A stretch of 64,000 nt of DNA from assembly GCA_963702525.1 (NCBI GenBank), contig CAVPCY010000021.1, forward strand, positions 62,001-126,000. The letters are read 5' to 3'. The stretch's first letter is position 1. Every line of letters begins with the position of its first letter. A program made the translations under genes and the position numbers. The stretch comes from CAVPCY01 sp963702525. Lineage in GTDB: Bacteria > Actinomycetota > Coriobacteriia > Anaerosomatales > PHET01. The notes beneath the pieces are model-generated. The model did not search any database, had not been told where the DNA came from, and saw only the letters and a program-made list of their open reading frames with translations. This document shows positions 1 through 9,144 of this stretch, one piece after another.

Positions 1-940
1 GAACCCATCGAGTCGCCCGCGGGAACCATCCGGGAGGTCACGCTCGGCAAGCCGGGCCACACCGTCACGGTGGGCGGCGAGAACGCCATGGCGTTCCAGG
101 GCTTCGATGGAGCGCTGCCGCAGCAGGCCCGCCATCGCGATGGAGGTCTTCGACGTCGCGCCCGAGGGCTGGCCGGCCGCGCTCGCAGACGCACTTGGAG
201 ACGTCGATGGGCGATCCCGCCGCCGTGGGCGAAGGCCTGCGTGGAGCAGTGGGGCGCCGACATGGTGTGCGTGCAGCTCGCCGGCACCGACCCCAACGGC
301 GCGGACCGCTCGCCCGACGAGGCCGCCGAGACCGTTGCGGCGGTCGCCGCGGCGGTGGACGTGCCGCTGGTCGTCTACGGCTCGGGCAACGCCGAGAAGG
401 ACGCCGAGGTCCTCAAGAAGGTCGCCGAGCGGGTCACCGACACGGTGCTCGCGATCGGCTCGGCCACCGACGAGAACTACAAGCCCATCACGGCGGCCGC
501 GTCTGGGCTACGGGCACGTCGTCATCGCCGAGACGCCGATCGACGTCAACATGGCCAAGCAGCTCAACATCCTCATCACGCAGATAGGCCTGGCCCCCGA
601 CCGCGTGCTGATCGACCCCTCGGTCGGCGCGGTGGGCTACGGCGTGGAGTACGCGTTCACCGTGATGCAGCGGCTCCGGCTCGCCGCGCTCAACCAGAAC
701 GACGACATGTGCCAGATGCCGATGATCTGCAACCTCGGCCGGGAGGCGTGGCGCACCAAAGAGGCGCGCGCGACCGCCGAGGAGGAGCCCGCGTGGGGCG
801 ACGCGACCAAGCGCGGCGTCCTGTGGGAGGCCACGACCGCCATCACCTTCGCCTTGGCCGGTGCCGACGTGCTCGTCATGCGGCACCCCGAGGCGGTAGC
901 CACCGTCCGCAAGGCCATCGACGGACTGCTCGATCAGTAG
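1..940 (+). CDS. acsD: CODH/ACS complex delta subunit (corrinoid Fe-S protein small subunit), 5'-truncated and frameshifted
   Basis: Small subunit of the corrinoid iron-sulfur protein that carries the methyl group to acetyl-CoA synthase. The family sequence is recovered only by switching frames: frame 1 at 1-110 (REVTLGKPGHTVTVGGENA), frame 2 at about 120-205 (AMEVFDVAPEGWPAAL), frame 3 briefly near 207-220 (GDPAAV), frame 1 at about 230-500 (CVEQWGADMVCVQLAG, DENYKPITAA), then frame 2 to the stop (GYGHVVIAETPIDVNMAKQL, DPSVGAVGYGVEY, GADVLVMRHPEAV). At least four frame changes are needed, so this is either a decayed copy or, more likely, a stretch of assembly errors. The true start lies before the window. 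It is the first visible gene of the CODH/ACS operon, 31 bases before cooS. Family assignment is firm; integrity is uncertain. Confidence 0.85.
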   Translation, partial: NPSSRPREPSGRSRSASRATPSRWAARTPWRSRASMERCRSRPAIAMEVFDVAPEGWPAALADALGDVDGRSRRRGRRPAWSSGAPTWCACSSPAPTPTARTARPTRPPRPLRRSPRRWTCRWSSTARATPRRTPRSSRRSPSGSPTRCSRSARPPTRTTSPSRRPRLGYGHVVIAETPIDVNMAKQLNILITQIGLAPDRVLIDPSVGAVGYGVEYAFTVMQRLRLAALNQNDDMCQMPMICNLGREAWRTKEARATAEEEPAWGDATKRGVLWEATTAITFALAGADVLVMRHPEAVATVRKAIDGLLDQ

Positions 941-971
941 CGCCGCATCCCCAAGGAAGCAGGTACGCGCC

Positions 972-2920
972 ATGAGCAAAGAGATGACTCACGAAACCGA
1001 GACCTGGAGCATCGACCCGACCGCGGCCGAGATGCTCAAGATCGCCGAGGAAGAGCACATCGAGACGGCCTTCTCGCGCTCGCGCGAGATCAAGCCGTGC
1101 TCGACCGGGGCGACCGGCGGGTGCTGCAAGCTGTGCGCGATGGGGCCGTGCCGCCTCATCGGCAAGCACGACCGCGGAGTCTGCGGGGCGACCCGCGAGA
1201 CCGTCGCGGCGCGCAACTTCCTGCGCCAGGTGGCTGCCGGCACGGCCGCCCACTCCGACCACGGCCGCGACGTCGCCCTCACGCTTCGTGCGATCGCCAA
1301 GGGCGAGATCGAGGGCGCGACCATCGCCGACCCGGTCAAGCTCGCCAAGGTCGCCGGCAACATGGGCATCGAAGCCGCGGGCAAGGACGTGAACCAGCTC
1401 GCCCTCGAGGTGGCCGAGTGCGCGCTCGCTCAGTTCGGCCAGCAGACCGGCGAGCTCGTCTTCATCTCACGCGCACCGCAGAAGCGTCAGGACCTGTGGC
1501 GCAAGTACGACGTGGTGCCCCGCGGCATCGACCGCGAGATCGTCGAGGCGATGCACCGCACCGCCGCCGGCACCGACCAGAACTACGAGACGCTGCTCGA
1601 CGACGCGATCAAGTGCGCGCTCGCCAGCGGCTGGGGTGGCTCGATGATCGCCACCGACCTGCAAGACGTCTTGTACGGCACGCCGCAGCCGGTCCGCTCC
1701 TCGGCCAACCTCGGCGTGCTCTCGGAAGACAAGGTCAACATCCTGATCCACGGCCACGAGCCGCTGCTCGCCTCCATGATCATCGACGCGACGCGCGAGC
1801 CCGAGATGATCGCTCTGGCCGAGAAGGTCGGCGCGACCGGCATCAACGTCGCCGGCATCTGCTGCACCGCGAACGAGTCGCTCATGCGCAAAGGCGTGCC
1901 GCCCGCAGGCAACATGCTCCACCAGGAGCTCGCCGTGCTCACCGGTGCCGTCGAGGCGATGGTCGTCGACGTGCAGTGCATCTTCCAGGGGCTGACCGAG
2001 GTGGCCGACCACTTCCACACCAAGCTCATCTCCTCGAGCCCCAAGGCGTGCGTGGGCGACTCCGAGCAGATCGTCGTCGACGAGCACAACCCGCGCGAAT
2101 CCGCGCGCAGGATCGTGCGCGAGGCGATCGAGAACTTCCCCAACCGCAGGGCCGACCACGTACACATCCCCAACATCTCCGAGCCGCTCGTCGCAGGCTT
2201 CAGCCACGAGTACATCCGCTACATGCTGGGCGGCAAGATGCGCGCGTCGCTCACGCCGCTCAACGAGAACATCGTCAACGGGCGCATCCGCGGCGTGGCC
2301 GCGGTCGTGGGCTGCTCGAGCCCCCGCGCCGTTCAGGACTACGCGGTCGTCAACGTGGTGCGCGAGCTCATCGCCAACAACGTCCTGGTGGTCGTCACGG
2401 GATGCGCCGCGATCACCAGCGGCAAGCACGGGCTGCTGACGCCCGAGACGATGGAGTTCGCCGGCGACTCGCTCAAGGAGGTCTGCGAGACCATCGGCAT
2501 CCCGCCGGTGCTCCACATGGGCAGCTGCGTCGACAACTCCCGCATCCTCACCGTACTCGCCGACGTCGCCGCGACCGGTGGGCTTGGTGACGACATCGCG
2601 GGACTCCCGCCGTCGCGCTCTCGCCGGAGTGGTTCTCGGAGAAGGCGCTCGAGATCGCGACCTACGCGGTGGGAAGCGGGGCGCACGTCATCTTCGGAGG
2701 CGTCGGCTCGCCCACCGAGAACAGCCAGGTCGTGACGGACTACATGATCGACGGATGGACCGAGCGCTACGGAGGCAGCTTGCGCTTCATCAAGGAGCCG
2801 CAGGACATGGTCATCGCCACGCTCGATCTGATCGACGGCGCTCGCAAGGCCCTCAAGATAGACGTCGCTGCCGAGCGCGTGCTCTTCGACATGGACATGA
2901 GGAGGGAGCTCAATGTCTAA
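972..2920 (+). CDS. cooS: anaerobic carbon monoxide dehydrogenase catalytic subunit
   Basis: Ni-Fe-S carbon monoxide dehydrogenase, which interconverts CO2 and CO and feeds CO to AcsB in the CODH/ACS complex. The N-terminal cysteine cluster (CKLCAMGPCRL, about residues 50-60) supplies the B/D cluster ligands. C-cluster ligands stand at the expected spacing: HGHEP (~260), GICCTANE (~296), VDVQCIF (~336), GCSSP (~447), TGCAA (~476) and GSCVDN (~519). Total length, about 649 residues, is normal. The frame breaks near 2605-2612: the first frame runs to DDIAGLP and the downstream frame resumes as VALSPEWFSEKALEIATYAV and continues to the stop at 2920. A single indel explains this. ATG at 972 follows a purine-rich AAGGAAGCAG. 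Its end overlaps acsB by 8 bases. Also called acsA. Confidence 0.95.
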
Positions 2921-5099
2921 GATCATCGCCTCGGCGGCCATCCGCGGTGCGCATTCCATCTTCGGCAAGACCGAGGCGAAACTGGCGCGCGCCAAGGAGA
3001 GCTTCGGCGCCGATCACGCCATCGAGCTCCCCAACACCGGCTACTACCTGCCGGTCATCTACGGGCTCACGGGCGAGAAGGTCGAGAAGCTCTCGGACAT
3101 GGACCGCGTCCTCGACTACGCGCGCGACCTGCTGCCCGAGGTGCCGAGCGAGAAGCTCTACCTCCCCTACCTGGGCACGACGCTCGACGCGGGCATCGCC
3201 ACGCTGCTTGCCGAGGAGTGCCACGAGGCGCTCAACTATCTCGACAACGACCCGCCACCCGTGACCGACCTGTGGCTCGGCGCTGCCGACGACGTGATCA
3301 TGCGCGCGAAGGGCGTCGAGTTCGTCGACGGTTCCGCCCCCGGCTTCGCGGCCGTGGTGGGCGCGGCACCGGATAGCGCGACCGCCGTGAAGCTCGCCCG
3401 CGAGATGCAGGAGAAGATGCTCTACGTCTTCATGGCCGGCTCAACGAACGGCAACTCCTTCGGCAAGCAGCTCGCCGATGAGGGCATACAGCTGGGGTGG
3501 GACACGCGCCTCGTGCCCTTCGGCGAGGAGGTCTACAGCCAGATCTACTCGGTCGGCTTCGCCACCCGTGCCGCGATGGCCTTCGGCGGCGTGCAGCCCG
3601 GCGACTACGAGCGCATCCTCGCCTACAACAAGAGCCGCGTCTTCGCTTTCGTGCTCGCACTGGGCGAGGTCACCGACGAGTGGTACGCCACAGCGGCCGG
3701 CGCCATCAGCTACGGCTTCCCCACCATCGCGACGAGCGACATACCGCAGATCCTGCCCACCGGCGTGTGCACCTACGAGCACGTCGTCTCCAACATCACC
3801 TGCGACGACCTCGTGCAAAAGGCGATCGAGGTCCGGGGCCTCAAGATCAAGGTCACCGAGCTGCCGATCCCGGTCGCGTACGGTCCGGCGTTCGAGGGCG
3901 AGCGCGTCCGCAAAGAGGACACGTTCGCCGAAGCTGGCGGCCAGCGCACGACCGCGTTCGAGTTCGTCCGCACGCTGGATGCCGCCGAGATCACCGACGG
4001 CAAGGTCGAGGTCGTCGGCCCCGAGCTCGACGAGCTCGAAGAGGGTGCGCGCGTGCCGCTCGCGATCGTCGTGGACGTGGCCGGACGCAAGATGCAGTCC
4101 GACTTCGAGCCGGTCATCGAGCGCCAGTTCCACCACCTCATGAACTTCGCGGAGGGCGTGCTCCACATGGGCCAGCGCGACCTCATCTGGATCCGCATCA
4201 GCAAGGCCGCCAAGGACAAGGGGTTCAAGTTCGCGCACCTCGGCGAGATCCTGCACGCCAAGCTGCTCGACGAGTTCGAGGCGATCGTGGACAAGGTGCA
4301 GGTCACCATCTACACCGAGCAGGACAAGGTCGACGAGATGCTCGCGAAGTCGCGCGCAAGACCTACGACGTCGCGCGACGAGCGCATGGCGCAGCTCACC
4401 GACGACAACGCCGACGTCTTCTACTCGTGCTCGCTGTGCCAGAGCTTCGCGCCCAGCCACATCTGCGTCGTGACCCCCGAGCGCCTGGGGCTTTGCGGCG
4501 CGTACAACTGGCTCGACGCCAAAGCGTCCAACGAGCTGAACCCGACCGGCCCCAACCAGCCCATCACCAAGGGCACGTGCATCAGCACGCTCACCGGCGA
4601 GTGGGAGGGCGTCAACGACTTCATCCGCGAGAAGAGCGGCGGCGCCGTCGAGCGCATGACGTGCTACTCGCTGATGGACAACCCGATGACCAGCTGCGGG
4701 TGCTTCATGGCGATCATCGCACTCATGCCCATGTGCAACGGCGTGATGCTCGTGAACCGCGAGTACGCGGGCATGACCCCCTCGGGCATGAAGTTCTCCA
4801 CCCTCGCCGGCATGGTCGGCGGCGGTGTGCAGGCGCCCGGCTTCATGGGCATCGGCCGAGGCTACATCGCCTCCAAGAAGTTCATGTCTGCCGAGGGCGG
4901 GCTCTCCCGCGTCGTGTGGATGCCCAAGGAACTCAAGGAGGCGATGCGCTCGTCACTCGAGCCGCGCTTCGCCGAGATGGGCGATCCGGGCTTCATGGAC
5001 AAGATCGCCGACGAGGGCGTCGGCGAGACCGAGGACGCCGTGCTCGAGTTCCTCACCACCGTGGGCCACCCGGCCCTGATCATGGATCCGATGTTCTAG
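2913..5099 (+). CDS. acsB: CO-methylating acetyl-CoA synthase (CODH/ACS beta subunit)
   Basis: Acetyl-CoA synthase: condenses CO, the methyl group from the corrinoid protein and CoA on the Ni-Ni-[4Fe-4S] A-cluster. At 728 residues it is normal length. A-cluster ligands are visible as CSLC (~506/509), HIC (~518), GLCGA (~528) and SCGC (~594/596). ATG at 2913 overlaps the end of cooS, with GGAGGGAG just upstream. A short out-of-frame patch lies at about 4350-4372: the reading frame gives SRARPTTS, while shifting one base gives ARKTYDV, which fits the family before DERMA. This looks like two compensating indels altering about eight residues next to the A-cluster domain. The rest of the protein is intact. 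Confidence 0.97.
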   Translation: MSKIIASAAIRGAHSIFGKTEAKLARAKESFGADHAIELPNTGYYLPVIYGLTGEKVEKLSDMDRVLDYARDLLPEVPSEKLYLPYLGTTLDAGIATLLAEECHEALNYLDNDPPPVTDLWLGAADDVIMRAKGVEFVDGSAPGFAAVVGAAPDSATAVKLAREMQEKMLYVFMAGSTNGNSFGKQLADEGIQLGWDTRLVPFGEEVYSQIYSVGFATRAAMAFGGVQPGDYERILAYNKSRVFAFVLALGEVTDEWYATAAGAISYGFPTIATSDIPQILPTGVCTYEHVVSNITCDDLVQKAIEVRGLKIKVTELPIPVAYGPAFEGERVRKEDTFAEAGGQRTTAFEFVRTLDAAEITDGKVEVVGPELDELEEGARVPLAIVVDVAGRKMQSDFEPVIERQFHHLMNFAEGVLHMGQRDLIWIRISKAAKDKGFKFAHLGEILHAKLLDEFEAIVDKVQVTIYTEQDKVDEMLAKSRARPTTSRDERMAQLTDDNADVFYSCSLCQSFAPSHICVVTPERLGLCGAYNWLDAKASNELNPTGPNQPITKGTCISTLTGEWEGVNDFIREKSGGAVERMTCYSLMDNPMTSCGCFMAIIALMPMCNGVMLVNREYAGMTPSGMKFSTLAGMVGGGVQAPGFMGIGRGYIASKKFMSAEGGLSRVVWMPKELKEAMRSSLEPRFAEMGDPGFMDKIADEGVGETEDAVLEFLTTVGHPALIMDPMF

Positions 5100-5130
5100 T
5101 AGCCGCGTCGACCGTTAGGAGTGATCTTCG

Positions 5131-6477
5131 ATGGGCCTGTCCGGCATCGAGATCTTCAAGCAGCTTCCCAAGACCAACTGTGGCGACTGTGGGGTACCGA
5201 CATGCCTCGCCTTCGCGATGAAGCTCGCCCAGGGCCAGGCCGAGCTCGCCTCGTGCCCCCACGTCTCCGATGAGGCGAAGGCCGCGCTGTCCGAGGCGTC
5301 CGCACCCCCGATGCGCGCCGTGACCGTCGGAACCGGCGAGGCAGCGTTCACGGTGGGCGAAGAGACGGTCATGTACCGCCACGACAAGACCTTCGTCAAC
5401 CCGTCGGCGATCGGCGCATCGGTGGATGCGGCAGCGGCCGATGCCGACATCGACGCGATCGTTGCGGCTGCGCTCGCCGCCGACTTCGAGCGCGTCGGCC
5501 AGCGTCTCCGGTGCGACTTCGTGGCCGTGAGCTCCGGGGGCGACGCCGCCCGGTTCGCTGAGGTCGCCAAGCGCGTCGTCGCCTCGGCGAAGCTTCCGGT
5601 GCTGCTCGTGAGCGACAGCGTCGACGAGATGCGGGCCGCACTCGATGCCGTGGGCACCAGCAAGCCGCTCATCTGCTCGGCTACCGAGAACAACGCCGAC
5701 GGGATGCTCGAACTGGCCAAAGCGCATGCATGTCCGGTCGTCGTCCGGGCCGACGGGCTCGAGGCGGTCGCTCGGATAGCCGAGCAGGCCGTCGCGAAGG
5801 GCGTGAGCGATCTCGTCATCGATGCGAACCCAACGAGCGCAGGCCGGGCGCTACGCGACCGCGTGTACGCCCGTCGCTCGGCGCTGCTCAAGAAGTTCGC
5901 CCCGCTGGGCTACCCCATCATCAGCTGGCCCGGGCGCTTCTCGGCAGGGGACCCGCTGCTCGAGGCCACCTACGCTGCAGCCGAAGTGGGCACGTACGGC
6001 AGCATCATCGTGCTCGCAGGCGCCGAACCGTGGCAGATGCTCCCGCTGCTCGTGCTGCGCCAGAACATCTACACCGACCCGCAGCGGCCCATGCAGGCAG
6101 AGGCGAAGGTCTACGCGATCAACAACCCCGGCCCGGATGCGCCGTTCTTCATCACCACCAACTTCTCGCTCACGTACTTCATCGTCTCCTCCGAGATCGA
6201 GGGAGGCAGGATGCCGGCGTACCTCGGCGTGGTCGAGTCCGAGGGACTGTCGGTGCTCACGGCGTGGGCGGCGGGCAAGTTCGTACCCGAGCGCATCGCC
6301 AAGTTCGTCAACGACAGCAACATCGCCGAGGACCTGTCGCATCGCGAGATCATCATCCCGGGTGCGGTCGCCCAGATAAGCGGCGAGCTTGCCGAGGAAC
6401 TCGACGGCTGGAACATCACCGTGGGGCCCTACGAGGCCGCCGACATCCCGGTATTCCTCAAACGTCGAGCCGGGTAG
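5131..6477 (+). CDS. acsC: CODH/ACS complex gamma subunit (corrinoid Fe-S protein large subunit)
   Basis: Large subunit of the corrinoid iron-sulfur protein. It receives the methyl group from methyl-tetrahydrofolate through AcsE and gives it to AcsB. The N-terminal [4Fe-4S] domain shows C17-x2-C20-x4-C25-x16-C42 (CGDCGVPTC), followed by the TIM-barrel and C-terminal cobamide-binding region, ending in a conserved part with NNPGPDAPFFITTNFSLTYF. Length is 448 residues, normal for the family. ATG at 5131 follows TTAGGAGTGATCTTCG. It sits 31 bases after acsB and forms the heterodimer with the AcsD product encoded at the window start. Intact, with no frame problem. Confidence 0.96.
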   Translation: MGLSGIEIFKQLPKTNCGDCGVPTCLAFAMKLAQGQAELASCPHVSDEAKAALSEASAPPMRAVTVGTGEAAFTVGEETVMYRHDKTFVNPSAIGASVDAAAADADIDAIVAAALAADFERVGQRLRCDFVAVSSGGDAARFAEVAKRVVASAKLPVLLVSDSVDEMRAALDAVGTSKPLICSATENNADGMLELAKAHACPVVVRADGLEAVARIAEQAVAKGVSDLVIDANPTSAGRALRDRVYARRSALLKKFAPLGYPIISWPGRFSAGDPLLEATYAAAEVGTYGSIIVLAGAEPWQMLPLLVLRQNIYTDPQRPMQAEAKVYAINNPGPDAPFFITTNFSLTYFIVSSEIEGGRMPAYLGVVESEGLSVLTAWAAGKFVPERIAKFVNDSNIAEDLSHREIIIPGAVAQISGELAEELDGWNITVGPYEAADIPVFLKRRAG

Positions 6478-6499
6478 CGCGACACGTGAGAGAACCCCC

Positions 6500-8488
6500 A
6501 TGGACACAACGAACACTCACAAGATCACCGAACTCGGAGAGGGCAGCCGGGTCTTCGCACCATGCCGGTCGAAGTGCCCCGTCCACATCGACGTCCCCGG
6601 CTACATCACCGCCATCGCCGAGGGCCGCTTCACCGACGCGCTCGAGATCGTCTTGGAGCGAAACCCCTTGCCGTCGGTGTGCGGCCGGGTCTGCCTGCGC
6701 CCGTGCGAGCTGGGGTGCAGACGCTGCAACGTCGACGAGCCGCTCGCCATCGCATCGCTCAAGAGGGCGGCTGCCGACTTCGGTGCGTACCCGAGCATCA
6801 CGCCCGGACCGCGCCTGGGCCTCTCGGCGGCGATCGTTGGGGGCGGGCCCGCCGGGCTCACAGCCGCCTACGATCTGGCGCTCGCGGGCTTCGACGTCAC
6901 GATCTACGAGTCCAACGAGCGCCTGGGCGGCATGATGCGCTACGGCATCCCCAACTACCGGCTGCCCGACGCGGCGCTCGACAAGGACATCGACCACATC
7001 CTGTCGCTCGGTATCACAGCTCGGACCAACACCGTCGTGGGCCGCGACATCACCATCGAAGGGCTGCGCGACTCACACGACGCGGTCATCGTGACCGCCG
7101 GGCTTCAAGGCAGTCGCGCGCTCCCCATCCCCGGCGCCGACGCGGGAAGCGTGCTCGCCGCACTCCCCTTCCTGGCAGCGGCGGCCAGGGGCGAGCGCAT
7201 CGACGTTGGCCGCAGTGTCGTGGTCGTGGGCGGCGGCAACGTCGCGATGGACGTCGCGCGCACCGCCCGCAGAATGGGCGCCGACGAGGTCCACGTCGTG
7301 TGTTTGGAGTCGGCCGACGAGATGCCCGCCTCGGAAGAGGAGATCAGCGAGGCGCGGACCGAGGGCGTGAAGGTCCACTGTTCCTGGGGGCCCACCGCCG
7401 TCGCGGTCGAAGAGGACGGCGTGTGCGGTCTCGACGTGCAGCGCTGCGTATCGGTCTTCGACGACGAGAGGCGCTTCAGCCCCTCGTTCGACTCCGACGT
7501 CGTGCAGCGGTTCGGCGGCGACACCGTGATCTTCGCCACCGGCCAATCCGCCGACGTGGCCGATCTGGGGCTCGACCTCACCGCGCGGGGCGCTCTGGCA
7601 GTCGACCCGATGACCCTTCTGACGAGCGCACCGGGCGTCTACTCGGCCGGAGACGTCGTCAGCGGACCGACCAAGATCATCGACGCGATCGCAGCGGGTC
7701 ACCGTGTGGCCGGATGCGTGTTGCGCGACCTCGCCGACCGCCCCGAAGTCCTCGCGGAGCTCGACGAAGAGAACGTCGTTCTCGGCCAGGTGCCTGACTC
7801 TATGAAGGCCAAGACCGATCAACGCCGCCGGATTCGGCAAGAGACCCTCGAGTTCTACGAAGCGGTAGAGACCTTCGATGAGGTCGAGCAGGGCTACACG
7901 GAGTACGAGGCCGCCCGAGAGGCGCAGCGCTGCCTGGGTTGCACGACGGGTGCACGGCTCGCGCGCGAGAAGTGCGCATCGTGCCTCACGTGCATGCGGG
8001 TGTGCCCGTACGGCGCACCGGGCGTGAAGGTGGCGGGGTTCCTGTACTTCGACGCCGAGACCTGCCACGCGTGCGGCGCCTGCGCGTCCCAGTGCCCCGC
8101 GCAGGCGATCAGCCTGGAAGGTCACTCGGAAGAGGACCTCCTGCGCCGTATCGAGGCCACTCTCGCAGGGGCCGGCCCGGACACCACGCTGGTCTTCGGG
8201 TGCGGGTGCACGCCGGTGCTGCCCTCGGTCCCCGGCGCCGACGTGCGCGTGCTGCGGGTGACGTGCCTCCTGCGCGTAAGCGAGGCCGTCGCGCTGAAGA
8301 CGCTTCGTCTCGGCGCTCAACGTATCGCGCTCGCCGGATGTGTCGAATCGAACTGCCGCTACCCGCACACGCGAGACCTCGTCGGACAACGGATAGCGGC
8401 GATTCGCGCGACGCTGGCGCAACTCGGCCTCGAGGACCGGCTCATCGTCACCGGAGCTTCACCCGAACAGGATGTGCACCTCCGATGA
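6500..8488 (+). CDS. fused GltD-like FAD/NAD(P) oxidoreductase + 2[4Fe-4S] ferredoxin + MvhD-like domain
   Basis: A 662-residue iron-sulfur flavoprotein. The order seen is: N-terminal cysteine domain as in glutamate synthase small subunit (CRSKCP near 22-27, CGRVCLRPCELGC near 62-74); FAD motif GGGPAGL (~113); NAD(P) motif VVGGGNVAMDVA (~237); paired ferredoxin motifs CASCLTCMRVCP and CHACGACASQCP (~494-545); and a C-terminal ~100 residues resembling the MvhD/HdrC-linked iron-sulfur subunit (RVLRVTCLLRVS, ALKTLRLGA, LAGCVESNCRY). ATG at 6500 is the first Met before the conserved Cys domain. The stop overlaps the metV start (ATGA). In Moorella, MetVF works with separate HdrABC and MvhD; here one fused protein holds that slot. 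I infer it supplies NAD(P)H or ferredoxin electrons to methylene-tetrahydrofolate reductase. Domain calls are firm; partner and electron donor are inference. Confidence 0.85.
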   Translation: MDTTNTHKITELGEGSRVFAPCRSKCPVHIDVPGYITAIAEGRFTDALEIVLERNPLPSVCGRVCLRPCELGCRRCNVDEPLAIASLKRAAADFGAYPSITPGPRLGLSAAIVGGGPAGLTAAYDLALAGFDVTIYESNERLGGMMRYGIPNYRLPDAALDKDIDHILSLGITARTNTVVGRDITIEGLRDSHDAVIVTAGLQGSRALPIPGADAGSVLAALPFLAAAARGERIDVGRSVVVVGGGNVAMDVARTARRMGADEVHVVCLESADEMPASEEEISEARTEGVKVHCSWGPTAVAVEEDGVCGLDVQRCVSVFDDERRFSPSFDSDVVQRFGGDTVIFATGQSADVADLGLDLTARGALAVDPMTLLTSAPGVYSAGDVVSGPTKIIDAIAAGHRVAGCVLRDLADRPEVLAELDEENVVLGQVPDSMKAKTDQRRRIRQETLEFYEAVETFDEVEQGYTEYEAAREAQRCLGCTTGARLAREKCASCLTCMRVCPYGAPGVKVAGFLYFDAETCHACGACASQCPAQAISLEGHSEEDLLRRIEATLAGAGPDTTLVFGCGCTPVLPSVPGADVRVLRVTCLLRVSEAVALKTLRLGAQRIALAGCVESNCRYPHTRDLVGQRIAAIRATLAQLGLEDRLIVTGASPEQDVHLR

Positions 8489-9144
8489 TCGTCGTCCGCC
8501 TCAAGCCGATTCCGGAGATCCGCTCGATGCTCGAGGGGCATTCCAACGTCCTGCTCGTCGGCTGCAATACGTGCGCGGCGGTCTCTCTGGCCGGCGGCGA
8601 GCAAGAGGTGGAGACGCTCGCCGAGACGCTTCGCCTCGCCGCGAGCGTGGAGGGAAGCGCCGCCGAGTACCGCGAGAGCGTCATCCAGCGCCAGTGCGAG
8701 CCCGAGTTCGTCGATGAGATCGACCTCGAAGGCTACGACGCCGTGCTCTCGTTGGGGTGCGGAGCGGGCGTCGCCTTCATCGCCGAGAACGCCTCGATCC
8801 CCGTCTACCCCGCACTCGACACGATGTTCATCGGCAGTGCGCGTGGCTTCGCGAGCTGGCAGGCCGAGTGCTCGGCGTGCGGCTCGTGCGTGCTGGGCGA
8901 GACCGGCGGAATCTGCCCCGTGACCCGCTGCGCGAAGGGCATCATGAACGGTCCGTGCGGCGGAGTGAAGGACGGCCGCTGCGAGCTTGGCGACCGGGAC
9001 TGCGCGTGGGTACTCATCCACGACCGGCTCGAGAAGCTGGGCGAGCCTGAGTCCACCTGCGACATCAACCCGCCCAAGGACAACGCCGCGAAGGGGTCGT
9101 GTCCCACCTGGGACATGACCGGTGATACGGGAGAGCCGCGATGA
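8485..9144 (+). CDS. metV: MetV-like zinc/iron-sulfur subunit of methylene-tetrahydrofolate reductase
   Basis: A 219-residue cysteine-rich protein matching the MetV / methylenetetrahydrofolate reductase C-terminal domain family found next to metF in acetogens. Seen: CNTC at residues 27-30, LSLGCGAG, then a cysteine-rich C-terminal half with CSACGSCVLGETGGICP, CAKGIMNGPCGG and CELGDRDCAW, typical of the metal-binding segment in this family. It is thought to pass electrons between MetF and its partner iron-sulfur proteins. It starts within the stop of the upstream flavoprotein (ATGA) and its own stop overlaps the metF start, so the three are translationally coupled. Intact. Confidence 0.9.
   Translation: MIVVRLKPIPEIRSMLEGHSNVLLVGCNTCAAVSLAGGEQEVETLAETLRLAASVEGSAAEYRESVIQRQCEPEFVDEIDLEGYDAVLSLGCGAGVAFIAENASIPVYPALDTMFIGSARGFASWQAECSACGSCVLGETGGICPVTRCAKGIMNGPCGGVKDGRCELGDRDCAWVLIHDRLEKLGEPESTCDINPPKDNAAKGSCPTWDMTGDTGEPR

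Noticed and set aside
1467..2516. Long open frame on the minus strand opposite cooS
   Set aside because: Mirror frame caused by strong GC bias at third positions; no family motif, and the plus strand encodes a clear CODH.
3441..4460. 339-codon minus-strand frame opposite acsB
   Set aside because: Low-complexity Arg/Leu/Val/Asp composition of an antisense shadow; no start signal or similarity.
7073..8422. 449-codon minus-strand frame opposite the fused flavoprotein
   Set aside because: Antisense shadow of an intact, motif-rich gene.
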